Origin: JAGPUQ01 sp041594335
GTDB lineage: Bacteria; Pseudomonadota; Gammaproteobacteria; Pseudomonadales; Porticoccaceae
Direction: 5' to 3'
NCBI GenBank assembly: GCA_041594335.1
Contig: JBFHML010000089.1
Span: forward strand, 1-5,219
DNA: 5,219 nucleotides
The notes under the pieces are model-generated. The model saw only the letters and a list, made by a program, of their open reading frames with translations. It was not told the DNA's origin and did not search any database. Made by a program: the position numbers and the translations under genes. Shown piece by piece: positions 1 to 5,219 of this stretch (positions within the stretch are counted from its first letter, which is position 1; each line of letters begins with the position of its first letter).

Positions 1-871
1 CATCGACCGGATTGGGATTGGGCACATCGATCCAGCGCGCATGTAGCGACATCCCCGGTGTCTGCACGCTCGATAAATCGGAGTCCAGGCCGGGCACCGC
101 CAACGCGGCCAGTCGACCACCCGCATGGAGACTACCGCGCCCCCCGAGTGGCGCATCCGGAATGAAACGATACAGACAGCCGTGGGGGCCGTCGGCGTCT
201 TCGGTGAGATAGGCAACGCCTCTACGGTCGAACGAGACGGCTTCATGGTCAAAACGACCCATCGCGAGGATCGGCGTCGAATTACCGCCCATCCGAGGAT
301 CCACCTCGAACACATATCCGTGGGGTTTGGCGAGCGTCGCCGAAGACTCCTCACAGCTCAGCCAGGTTCCCCAGGGCGTGGGCCCCCCCGCGCAATTATC
401 CAGCGTGCCGGCCAGACTGACGGCATGGCTGATCAACCGTCGATCCGCAGCGACGGCCAACGTCGTGGTGCCTCCCGCGATGGCCTCCGGATCATAGACA
501 CTGCCGCCGACGTGGGGCACCGGGGTCAAACCCTCGTCGCGAATGTCGCGGATATCGAGCTCGTGATTGCGCACCAGCAAGGTAGTGCCAGCCGCCCCGG
601 CAAAGGCCCCCATGCCGTCGTGGCTGGAAGGGACGGGATGGCCATCCGATAGGGAAGTGTTCTCCTCCGACAACAGCCGGTAGTGAAATCCGGCCGGCAG
701 ATCCAGCAAGCCGCGGGGGTCCTCTACCAGCGTGCCAAATCCGCGCACCAGACAATCGCCCTCTTCCGGAAAGCGCGCCGAAGAACGCGTCGATGCGAGT
801 ACGCCGCCCAGTGAACCCGCCACGCCGACAGCGGCAGCATTGACCAAAAAAGCACGACGCGATAGGGGCAT
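1..871 (-). CDS. PhoX/DUF839-family Tat-exported protein, probable alkaline phosphatase (partial, 3' end beyond window)
   Basis: The minus-strand frame is open from ATG at 871 to the window edge, giving the first 290 residues. Residues 4-9 read SRRAFL, a twin-arginine motif, followed by a small-residue hydrophobic stretch (10-27), so export folded across the inner membrane is expected. Family hallmarks are seen in order: RNHELD (101-106), GGTTTLAV (133-140), DNCAGGPTPWGTWLSCEE (158-175), HGYVFEVDP (184-192), GRFDHEAVSFD (205-215) and YLTEDADGPHGCLYRFIP (221-238). PhoX enzymes are iron/calcium phosphatases built on a beta-propeller; Cys160 and Glu174/175 sit where the iron ligands of that family are expected. 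The start is supported by GGAG at 879-882, seven bases upstream. A candidate Pho box lies further upstream. The C-terminus, including further metal ligands, is not visible, and DUF839 also contains members of unproven activity, so phosphatase function is inferred. Confidence 0.9.
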   Translation of the reverse strand, partial: MPLSRRAFLVNAAAVGVAGSLGGVLASTRSSARFPEEGDCLVRGFGTLVEDPRGLLDLPAGFHYRLLSEENTSLSDGHPVPSSHDGMGAFAGAAGTTLLVRNHELDIRDIRDEGLTPVPHVGGSVYDPEAIAGGTTTLAVAADRRLISHAVSLAGTLDNCAGGPTPWGTWLSCEESSATLAKPHGYVFEVDPRMGGNSTPILAMGRFDHEAVSFDRRGVAYLTEDADGPHGCLYRFIPDAPLGGRGSLHAGGRLAALAVPGLDSDLSSVQTPGMSLHARWIDVPNPNPVD

Positions 872-967
872 AGGACAGCTCCAGCAGGGATTACAGCAGT
901 ATGGCGATGTCGATCACCGGGGTCGCCGGACAGCCAGATTGGCCACTGACCCGACGACCGCGCACCG

Positions 968-1002
968 ACCCTACCATTGATTCCATAGCAAGCGGATGAC
1001 AA
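968..1002 (-). promoter_or_regulatory. Candidate Pho box and -10 element for the PhoX-like gene
   Basis: On the minus strand, TTGTCAT (996-1002) is followed by a 4-base spacer CCGC and TTGCTAT (985-991). Against the PhoB half-site CTGTCAT these match 6/7 and 4/7, with the 11-base repeat period of a Pho box. Eleven bases further on is TAGGGT (968-973), which keeps the TAnnnT positions of a -10 element at roughly the distance found in PhoB-activated promoters. It lies about 114 bases upstream of the start codon at 871. The match is imperfect and was judged by eye; PhoB control is an inference supported by the identity of the downstream gene. Confidence 0.42.
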
Positions 1003-1066
1003 CGCTGTGAACGCCGCCGGCGTCGCGCGGCGATTCCGGGCCGCCTGGGGCCACGAGCTGGGCGCG

Positions 1067-1915
1067 TCAGGGGGACCCGCCGGCGGGTACCGCCACCCGC
1101 GCCGTCTCGATCCGAGCAGCACCGCGCCGCTTGCCCAGCTCGCGGATGGTGCCTTGAAAAGTCAGACAGTACAGCGTGCGGCCGTCGGCACCCCCGAGCG
1201 TGCAGGCCACCGGGTAGCGATCCTCGACACGCACGCAGTGGGTCACCTCGCCCCCCTCGCGCACCCGCACAAAGCGATCGCTGTTGAACCCGGCTACCCA
1301 GACCGCGCCCTCGGCGTCCAGGCAGATGCCGTCGGGAGCCACATCCAGTTCCGCAAAAACCCGCCGTTGCGCAAGACTACCGTCGTCCTGAATATCAAAA
1401 GCGGTCAAGCGCTTAGCCCAGGATTCCGCCACGATCAATCGCTTGCCGTCTGCGCTGATTACCGGCCCATTGGGCACGTGTAGATCGTCGGCAACCTCCC
1501 GCACCCGCCCAGCCTCCGTGACCAGCACCAAATGGGTCGGCTTGAACCCCTCGCCGGCGAGCAGATCGAAACCGATGTTGCCGACATAGGCGTTACCGCG
1601 CGGATCGACAACCATGTCGTTGATCTCGTACCGGCAGAGCTTGGAAAGGTCGGCGTGCTCGACAAGTTCGCCCGCCACAAGCTTCAGCAGCTTGCGGTCG
1701 TGCATGGATACGATGAGCGGCGTGCCATCGGGTAAAAATCCGATGCCCGAGGGCTTTCCGGGCACTTCTGCCACCACCTCCCGAGCACCATCTTCACGCA
1801 TGCAGTAGACGCGGTGGTCGTGCATGTCGGAAACCCACAGGCGGTGACCGCGCCAGCGCGGCCCCTCCAGAAAAACAAACCCGTCGGCAAACACGGTGGT
1901 TGTTAGCGTTTCCAT
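1067..1915 (-). CDS. SMP-30/gluconolactonase/LRE-family protein
   Basis: A 282-residue protein of typical length for the SMP-30/regucalcin/gluconolactonase family, six-bladed calcium- or zinc-dependent propellers that hydrolyse sugar lactones and related esters. Without a signal peptide it should be cytoplasmic. The opening FADGFVFLEGPRW (9-21), the INDMVVDPRGNAYVGNIGFD segment (98-117), VPNGPVIS (147-154) and APDGICLDAEGAVWVAGF (193-210) are family blocks. The four metal ligands known from human SMP30 (Glu, Asn, Asn, Asp) appear as Glu17, Asn99, Asn149 and Asp195, so an active enzyme is expected. ATG at 1915 is chosen because GGGGAG (1925-1930) sits nine bases upstream and homology begins there; the frame stays open upstream to an ATG at 2227, but that extension is low-complexity and unlike the family. 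It is divergent from the FetB-like gene and upstream of the PhoX-like gene on the same strand. The substrate cannot be told from sequence. Confidence 0.93.
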   Translation of the reverse strand: METLTTTVFADGFVFLEGPRWRGHRLWVSDMHDHRVYCMREDGAREVVAEVPGKPSGIGFLPDGTPLIVSMHDRKLLKLVAGELVEHADLSKLCRYEINDMVVDPRGNAYVGNIGFDLLAGEGFKPTHLVLVTEAGRVREVADDLHVPNGPVISADGKRLIVAESWAKRLTAFDIQDDGSLAQRRVFAELDVAPDGICLDAEGAVWVAGFNSDRFVRVREGGEVTHCVRVEDRYPVACTLGGADGRTLYCLTFQGTIRELGKRRGAARIETARVAVPAGGSP

Positions 1916-1924
1916 AAGCGCGGT

Positions 1925-1930
1925 CTCCCC
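1925..1930 (-). promoter_or_regulatory. Ribosome binding site fixing the SMP-30 start
   Basis: The minus strand reads GGGGAG nine bases before ATG at 1915. It decides between this start and the 104-codon longer version of the same open frame beginning at 2227. Confidence 0.75.
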
Positions 1931-1949
1931 GGTCAGTCCGCGACGGCGG

Positions 1950-1985
1950 CTTCGCCCGAAGGTTCGACTGGCGGCGGGTGCCGCC
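1950..1985 (-). other. Two small GC-rich hairpins in the SMP-30 gene leader
   Basis: Reading the minus strand, a perfect 6-bp stem GGCGGC-ACCC-GCCGCC (1970-1985) is followed by CTTCG-GG-CGAAG (1950-1961). Both lie between the proposed promoter and the ribosome binding site of the SMP-30 gene. They match no riboswitch class I recognise. GC-rich DNA forms such stems by chance fairly often, so function is uncertain. Confidence 0.3.
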
Positions 1986-2078
1986 CCGACCGATCTCGGC
2001 CCCGGCGGCTCGGCTGCCGGATTCGACCGCTGGGTGCTCGCGGCGCAATTATCGTTGTAGTAATCCCCTATCGAATCG

Positions 2079-2106
2079 ATCATAGCAGGCTGTCGGCTCG
2101 CGCCAA
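2079..2106 (-). promoter_or_regulatory. Sigma-70 type extended -10 promoter for the SMP-30 gene
   Basis: On the minus strand, TTGGCG (2101-2106) is separated by 16 bases from TATGAT (2079-2084), which is preceded by TG one base earlier, making an extended -10 (TGCTATGAT). The -10 matches the consensus at 5 of 6 positions. Transcription would start near 2072, leaving a leader of roughly 155 nt before ATG 1915. The site lies in the divergent gap, so RNA polymerase here could compete with initiation towards the plus-strand gene at 2123. Confidence 0.5.
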
Positions 2107-2122
2107 TCCCGGAAATTCTGTC

Positions 2123-2854
2123 GTGCAACCCATCCCACTGATTCAACTCGGCATCGCACTGCTCCCCGCTTTGGCAGTCATCGGCATCCAGATCGCCTGG
2201 TCGCAGCCTACCGCGCACAGCTGGCATGCGCTGGCGCGCATGCTTGCCCAGTTACTGTTGGTGGGTTATGTCCTCAATTTCATCTTCGCCAGCGATCACG
2301 CTGGGCCGGTGCTCGCGGTACTGACGGTGATGATCTGCGCGTCCTGCTGGATCGCGCTCGGCAACATTCCGGAGACCCGGCGCACACTGCTGCTGCCGGG
2401 ATTGGGTGCCATTGCGCTTGCCGGCCTCAGTGTGCTGGCGCTGGTGGTCGGCCCGGTGCTGCGCGTCGATCCGTGGTACCAGCCACAGACCCTGATCCCA
2501 CTCGCGGGAATGATCTTTGCCGCCGCCATGAACAGCGTCAGCCTTGCGGGGGAGCGACTGTATGCCGAGATGCGCCGCACCGGCGACTACCGATCGGCCC
2601 GGGATACCGCGTTTCGCGCCGCCTTGATCCCGGTATTCAACTCGTTCTTTGCCGTGGGCCTGGTGACCCTGCCGGGCATGATGACCGGCCAGATTCTCTC
2701 CGGAGTCGCGCCGCTGGTCGCGGCGCGCTACCAGATCGTGGTGATGGCCATGGTGCTGGGCGCGGCAGGGATCGCTGCCGCGCTGTTCCTGCATTGGACA
2801 CCGGCGCGCCTAACTCGACCGGGAAGCCGCGAATCCGCCGGCGGCGGCCTGTAG
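2123..2854 (+). CDS. FetB/UPF0014-family ABC transporter permease, apparently orphan and with a short cytoplasmic loop
   Basis: A 243-residue, very hydrophobic protein with about seven membrane segments (near residues 4-26, 38-57, 60-80, 88-113, 122-142, 173-192 and 203-223). The block RAALIPVFNSFFAVGLVTLPGMMTGQILSGV (165-195), then RYQIVVM (202-208), is the hallmark of UPF0014 proteins such as E. coli FetB, the membrane subunit of the FetAB iron exporter; plant ALS3/STAR2 belongs to the same family. The start is GTG at 2123 with only a weak GGAA (2111-2114) upstream. The segment between Met136 and the RAALIP block is 28 residues; from memory it is about 43 in E. coli FetB, and the loss falls in the EAA-like loop that should dock on the ATPase. 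No FetA-type ATPase gene lies beside it here. The frame is intact, so this is not an obvious pseudogene. Family assignment is firm; iron export is inference. Confidence 0.85.
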   Translation: MQPIPLIQLGIALLPALAVIGIQIAWSQPTAHSWHALARMLAQLLLVGYVLNFIFASDHAGPVLAVLTVMICASCWIALGNIPETRRTLLLPGLGAIALAGLSVLALVVGPVLRVDPWYQPQTLIPLAGMIFAAAMNSVSLAGERLYAEMRRTGDYRSARDTAFRAALIPVFNSFFAVGLVTLPGMMTGQILSGVAPLVAARYQIVVMAMVLGAAGIAAALFLHWTPARLTRPGSRESAGGGL

Positions 2855-2910
2855 CGGCCCCGGCTTCCCCTGCTACACTCGATGACAGCGCATTTGCGAT
2901 GTCGGCTTTC

Positions 2911-2916
2911 AAGGAG
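2911..2916 (+). promoter_or_regulatory. Ribosome binding site fixing the DUF1145 gene start
   Basis: AAGGAG ends five bases before ATG 2922. The alternative in-frame GTG at 2916 overlaps this site and so cannot use it, which favours ATG 2922. Confidence 0.8.
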
Positions 2917-2921
2917 TGTCC

Positions 2922-3182
2922 ATGCAAAAGTTCTTCACCATCGGGAAACTACTGACCCTGGGCTTCTGGATCCTGCCGCTGCTCGCCTTGCTCGGGGTAT
3001 TCGCGCCGCCCTGGGATTACCGGCTGCTCGCCATTGCCTTCGTGATCTTTCTCGCCCACCTGGGTGAATTGATCTTCGTGCATGGCAAACTCCGCGCAGC
3101 CGGCCGCGCCGAGACGCGCGATATCGTCATGGTGATACTGGTGGGCCTCTTCCACTGGGTACCCATCCTGCGGCAGCGCTGA
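2922..3182 (+). CDS. DUF1145 family small membrane protein (YhhL-like)
   Basis: An 86-residue inner-membrane protein with three predicted membrane segments (about residues 8-28, 33-54 and 67-83). The opening QKFFTIGKLLTLGFWILPLL, the central AHLGELIFV (45-53) and the closing VILVGLFHWVPIL (71-83) resemble DUF1145 proteins, a family of about 90 residues with no established function. ATG 2922 was chosen because of a strong AAGGAG five bases upstream. The gene follows the FetB-like gene by 67 bases and precedes the dioxygenase gene by nine bases, so it is probably co-transcribed with the latter. A weak extended -10 (TGCTACACT, 2871-2879) lies upstream but has no matching -35. Its stop codon is in the same frame as the next gene. 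Confidence 0.8.
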   Translation: MQKFFTIGKLLTLGFWILPLLALLGVFAPPWDYRLLAIAFVIFLAHLGELIFVHGKLRAAGRAETRDIVMVILVGLFHWVPILRQR

Positions 3183-3191
3183 CGCCCACGC

Positions 3192-4004
3192 ATGGTCGAT
3201 CTCGCCGCCGCCCAAGACGAAATCTGCACCCGGGGCTATACGCTGCTCCCGGGTTTCCTGGATGCCGGGCGCCTGGCCCAGGTGCGCGCTGCGTTCGACC
3301 GCGTACTCGGCGTGTATCGGGGCCGCAACAATTTTGAGGGCGAGGCCACCGAACGCGTCTATACGTTGGTGGCACGGGATCCCGTGTTTCAGGACATTGC
3401 CGAAGATCCCCGGGTGCTCGCACTCTGCGACCGTTTTTTGGATCCCCATTATTTGCTCACCGGCAGCCTGGCGATCTGCATCTACCCCGGCGAGTCTCCC
3501 CAGCCTTGGCATAATGACGACGCCTTCTATCCGCTCCCGCGACCCAGACCCATGGTCAGCCTCTCCACCATGGTCGCGGTCGACGACTTCACCCTCGACA
3601 ATGGCGCCACCGAAGTACTCCCCGGCAGCCATCGATGGAGCGAGGCCGAGATCGGGGGCGACTACCGTACCGGCGACCGCGAGACCGACCCGAACTTCGC
3701 CGAACGCATGGCAGGCCGCGGTGTCGGCATCGAGATGGCCGCCGGCACCTGCCTGGTCTTCGCCGGCAACCTGTTGCACCGGGGTGGAGCCAATCGCACG
3801 AACCACCGCAGGCGCGGCTTTTCCATTCAGTACTGTCAACCCTGGGCGCGCACCCAGGAAAATTATTTCTTGACCGTCTCTCGAGAGCAGGCGCGCGCCA
3901 TGAGCCCCCGTCTCCAAGCCCTGCTCGGCTATTCGATTCACCCGCCCTTCATGGGCCACGCCGCCGGCCGACATCCGCGCAAGCTGCTCCTCGACACAGA
4001 CTAA
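3192..4004 (+). CDS. Phytanoyl-CoA dioxygenase (PhyH) family Fe(II)/2-oxoglutarate oxygenase
   Basis: A 270-residue soluble protein of usual length for bacterial PhyH-family oxygenases, which couple 2-oxoglutarate decarboxylation to substrate hydroxylation. The facial triad is seen: the HxD motif is His107-Asn-Asp109 in QPWHNDDAF, and the distal His196 is in GNLLHRGGANRT. An arginine within 206-208 (HRRRGFSIQY), about eleven residues after that histidine, suits the 2-oxoglutarate carboxylate. GATEVLPGSHRW (138-149) is a further family block. All catalytic residues being present, activity is expected; the substrate is unknown and this family is too broad to name one. ATG 3192 is the only start after the in-frame stop at 3180, which is also the DUF1145 stop. 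No clear ribosome binding site precedes it, so translational coupling to DUF1145 is likely. It ends 78 bases before ureD; a link to urease is not evident. Confidence 0.9.
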   Translation: MVDLAAAQDEICTRGYTLLPGFLDAGRLAQVRAAFDRVLGVYRGRNNFEGEATERVYTLVARDPVFQDIAEDPRVLALCDRFLDPHYLLTGSLAICIYPGESPQPWHNDDAFYPLPRPRPMVSLSTMVAVDDFTLDNGATEVLPGSHRWSEAEIGGDYRTGDRETDPNFAERMAGRGVGIEMAAGTCLVFAGNLLHRGGANRTNHRRRGFSIQYCQPWARTQENYFLTVSREQARAMSPRLQALLGYSIHPPFMGHAAGRHPRKLLLDTD

Positions 4005-4023
4005 TCCAACCCGCCGCGTCTTG

Positions 4024-4040
4024 CCGGTATAGTTATTGCC
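4024..4040 (+). promoter_or_regulatory. Sigma-54-like -24/-12 element before ureD
   Basis: The sequence has GG (4026-4027), exactly ten bases, then GC (4038-4039), with TTGC at 4036-4039 as in the -12 element. The -24 side (CCGGTAT) departs from TGGCAC at several positions. It sits in the 78-base gap between the dioxygenase gene and ureD, about 43 bases before the GTG start. Urease operons are commonly under nitrogen control, which makes an RpoN-dependent promoter sensible, but the match is partial and was judged by eye. Confidence 0.33.
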
Positions 4041-4049
4041 TTTCGGCAA
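4036..4049 (+). other. Small perfect hairpin in the ureD leader
   Basis: TTGCC-TTTC-GGCAA forms a perfect 5-bp stem with a 4-base loop. It overlaps the -12 part of the sigma-54-like element. No T-run follows it, so it is unlikely to be an intrinsic terminator; a protein-binding palindrome or chance are the alternatives. Confidence 0.3.
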
Positions 4050-4082
4050 CCACACACCGAGCCGCACAGGGCCTTTTTAGCA

Positions 4083-4934
4083 GTGAATTCACGCGTCCCA
4101 GCGCCCGCTTCCGCCACTGCCGGCTGGCCCGCGCGGCTCGAACTGGTATTGGCTCGCCGGGGCGAGCGCACCGCCTTGGTGCGCAACCGGAGCCTGGGAC
4201 CTTTACGGGTGCAACGTCCTTTTTATCCCCGGCCCGACGAATGCCACGTCTATGTACTGCACCCGCCCGGTGGACTGGTCGCCGGCGACCGCCTGGATAT
4301 CGACATCCGCTGTGAGCGCGACACCCGCGTCCTCTTCACGACACCCGGGGCCGGCCGCGCCTACCGCGGCGGCAGCGCCGCACGCCCGCAGACCCAAGCC
4401 TTGACCCTGCACGTCGCCGCCGGCGCGCACGCCGCTTGGCTCCCCCAGGAAAACATCCTGTTCGAGGGGGCCTGGGCCCGGAATGCGCTACAGATAACGC
4501 TGGAGCCCGGCGCCCACTACACCGGCTGGGACATCAGCTGCCTGGGGCGACCGGCTGCCGAGGAACGCTTCACACAGGGCCGATTCGAGCAGCGTCTCTG
4601 GCTATGGCGCGGGGACGAGCCCTTGTTAGGCGAACGCCAGTGCCTCGATGCCAGCCTGCTCGACAGCCACTGGGGACTCGGCGGCCACCCCGCCTTCGGT
4701 ACTTTGGTCTCGACTGCGGCCTCTACCGACACCCTGGCCCGTGTCCGCGCGCACCTCGACGAACCCACAACCGCACTCTGCGCGGCCGCGACCTTGCTGC
4801 CGGAATTACTGGTGGTACGTGCCCACGCCCGTTGCGCCACCCGGTTGCGGTCGCTGTTTATCGGGCTCTGGCAGGAACTGCGGCAGGCACAAGACGGCCG
4901 GCCGCCACCGCTACCCCGCATCTGGGCCACCTGA
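4083..4934 (+). CDS. ureD: Urease accessory protein UreD (UreH)
   Basis: A 283-residue protein of normal length for UreD, the chaperone that binds apo-urease with UreF and UreG and helps deliver nickel to the active site in the cytoplasm. Family blocks appear in order: GPLRVQRPFYP (39-49), CHVYVLHPPGGLVAGDRLDI (54-73), LFTTPGAGRAYR (84-95), AWLPQENILFEGA (118-130), TGWDISCLGRPA (147-158) and the C-terminal PRIWAT (278-283), which is characteristic. The start is a GTG at 4083 with only a weak AGGG (4068-4071) at a long distance, so translation is probably modest, in contrast to ureA. It begins the urease cluster here and ends 21 bases before ureA. No urea transporter gene lies directly upstream in the window. 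Assignment is firm; the exact start is less so, as the first 15 or so residues are not conserved. Confidence 0.95.
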   Translation: MNSRVPAPASATAGWPARLELVLARRGERTALVRNRSLGPLRVQRPFYPRPDECHVYVLHPPGGLVAGDRLDIDIRCERDTRVLFTTPGAGRAYRGGSAARPQTQALTLHVAAGAHAAWLPQENILFEGAWARNALQITLEPGAHYTGWDISCLGRPAAEERFTQGRFEQRLWLWRGDEPLLGERQCLDASLLDSHWGLGGHPAFGTLVSTAASTDTLARVRAHLDEPTTALCAAATLLPELLVVRAHARCATRLRSLFIGLWQELRQAQDGRPPPLPRIWAT

Positions 4935-4955
4935 GTTCATCACCGAGGAGCTTTC

Positions 4956-5219
4956 ATGGAACTCACCCCCCGCGAGAAAGACAAGCTGCTGCTGTTCACG
5001 GCCGCACTGCTGGCCGAGCGGCGCAAGGCGCGCGGCCTGAAACTGAACTACCCGGAAGCCGTGGCCTACATCAGCGCGGCGATTCTCGAAGGCGCCCGCG
5101 ACGGCCGCACCGTGGCCGAACTCATGGACCACGGCCGCACCCTGCTGACCCGGAACGACGTGATGGACGGGGTGCCGGAGATGATCCACGACGTGCAGGT
5201 GGAGGCCACCTTCCCGGAC
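4956..5219 (+). CDS. ureA: Urease subunit gamma UreA (partial, 3' end beyond window)
   Basis: The first 88 residues of the roughly 100-residue gamma subunit of urease, which hydrolyses urea to ammonia and carbamate as part of the cytoplasmic UreABC complex. MELTPREKDKLLLFTAALLAERRKARG (1-27), LNYPEAVAYISAAILEGARDG (30-50), MDHGRTLL (57-64), VMDGVPEMIHDVQVEATFPD (69-88) are near-invariant family blocks. ATG 4956 is preceded by GAGGAG (4945-4950) five bases away, a strong initiation signal. Codon use is more biased (CTG, AAG, GCC, GAC) than in neighbouring genes, as expected for an abundant structural subunit. The active-site residues are in UreC, not here. About twelve codons and ureB, ureC and the other accessory genes are presumably to the right. 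Confidence 0.97.
   Translation, partial: MELTPREKDKLLLFTAALLAERRKARGLKLNYPEAVAYISAAILEGARDGRTVAELMDHGRTLLTRNDVMDGVPEMIHDVQVEATFPD

Noticed and set aside
125..652. 175-codon plus-strand frame opposite the PhoX-like gene
   Set aside because: It is the antisense shadow of a clear DUF839 coding region with conserved motifs throughout.
1010..1066. GC-rich inverted repeats after the SMP-30 gene as an intrinsic terminator
   Set aside because: Short overlapping stems such as ACGCC-GCC-GGCGT are present but no T-run follows on the minus strand.
2055..2083. TTGTAG-N17-GATCAT as a promoter for the FetB-like gene
   Set aside because: Only 3/6 and 4/6 matches; it overlaps the better minus-strand promoter and is close to what chance would give.
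1916..2227. N-terminal extension of the SMP-30 frame to ATG 2227
   Set aside because: The extra 104 residues are low-complexity, overlap the divergent promoter and the start of the FetB-like gene, and a strong ribosome binding site lies before ATG 1915.
2252..2794. 180-codon minus-strand frame opposite the FetB-like gene
   Set aside because: Polar, His/Gln/Arg-rich translation typical of the antisense of a hydrophobic membrane protein; no family resemblance.
2871..2879. TGCTACACT as a promoter for the DUF1145 gene
   Set aside because: It resembles an extended -10 but no -35-like hexamer lies at a suitable distance, and the gene may be served by transcription from upstream.
2949..4067. A 372-codon open frame on the minus strand opposite the DUF1145 and dioxygenase genes
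   Set aside because: It is antisense to two well-supported genes, its translation shows no recognisable family and it lacks a convincing start signal. Long antisense frames are common in GC-rich DNA.
4061..4078. GGGCCTTTTT before ureD as a terminator
   Set aside because: There is a five-base T-run but no stable stem directly upstream, only a few GC pairs around GCACAG.

Overview
This window looks like a GC-rich proteobacterial chromosome, most likely gammaproteobacterial. That is an inference from four things: the high-GC codon usage, the ureD-ureA gene order, a DUF1145 (YhhL-like) small membrane protein, and a FetB/UPF0014 permease. No rRNA, tRNA, mobile element or CRISPR array was seen. 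Gene density is high and no gene-free stretch exceeds about 210 bases.

Left part, minus strand (1-1915). Two genes point leftwards. The first to be read is an SMP-30/gluconolactonase-family six-bladed propeller enzyme (1067-1915) with a full set of metal ligands. Beyond a 195-base gap lies the N-terminal 290 residues of a Tat-exported PhoX/DUF839-family protein (1-871, running off the window). The gap contains a plausible Pho box with a correctly placed -10 element, which fits phosphate-starvation control of a PhoX-type phosphatase.

Divergent region (1916-2122). A good extended -10 promoter reads left into the SMP-30 gene, with a leader of roughly 155 nt carrying two small GC-rich hairpins. 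The plus-strand gene set starts on the other side.

Right part, plus strand (2123-5219). In order: a FetB/UPF0014 membrane permease with no ATPase partner in view and a cytoplasmic loop that appears shortened; a DUF1145 three-helix membrane protein; a phytanoyl-CoA dioxygenase-family Fe(II)/2-oxoglutarate oxygenase nine bases downstream and in the same frame; then the start of a urease operon, with ureD (GTG start) and the first 88 codons of ureA (urease gamma). The remaining urease genes presumably continue past the right edge. A sigma-54-like -24/-12 element lies in the 78-base gap before ureD and could link urease to nitrogen control.

No convincing new multi-gene system was found. The points most worth checking are the shortened, ATPase-less FetB, the Pho box before the phoX-like gene, the sigma-54-like element before ureD, and the in-frame DUF1145/dioxygenase pair.
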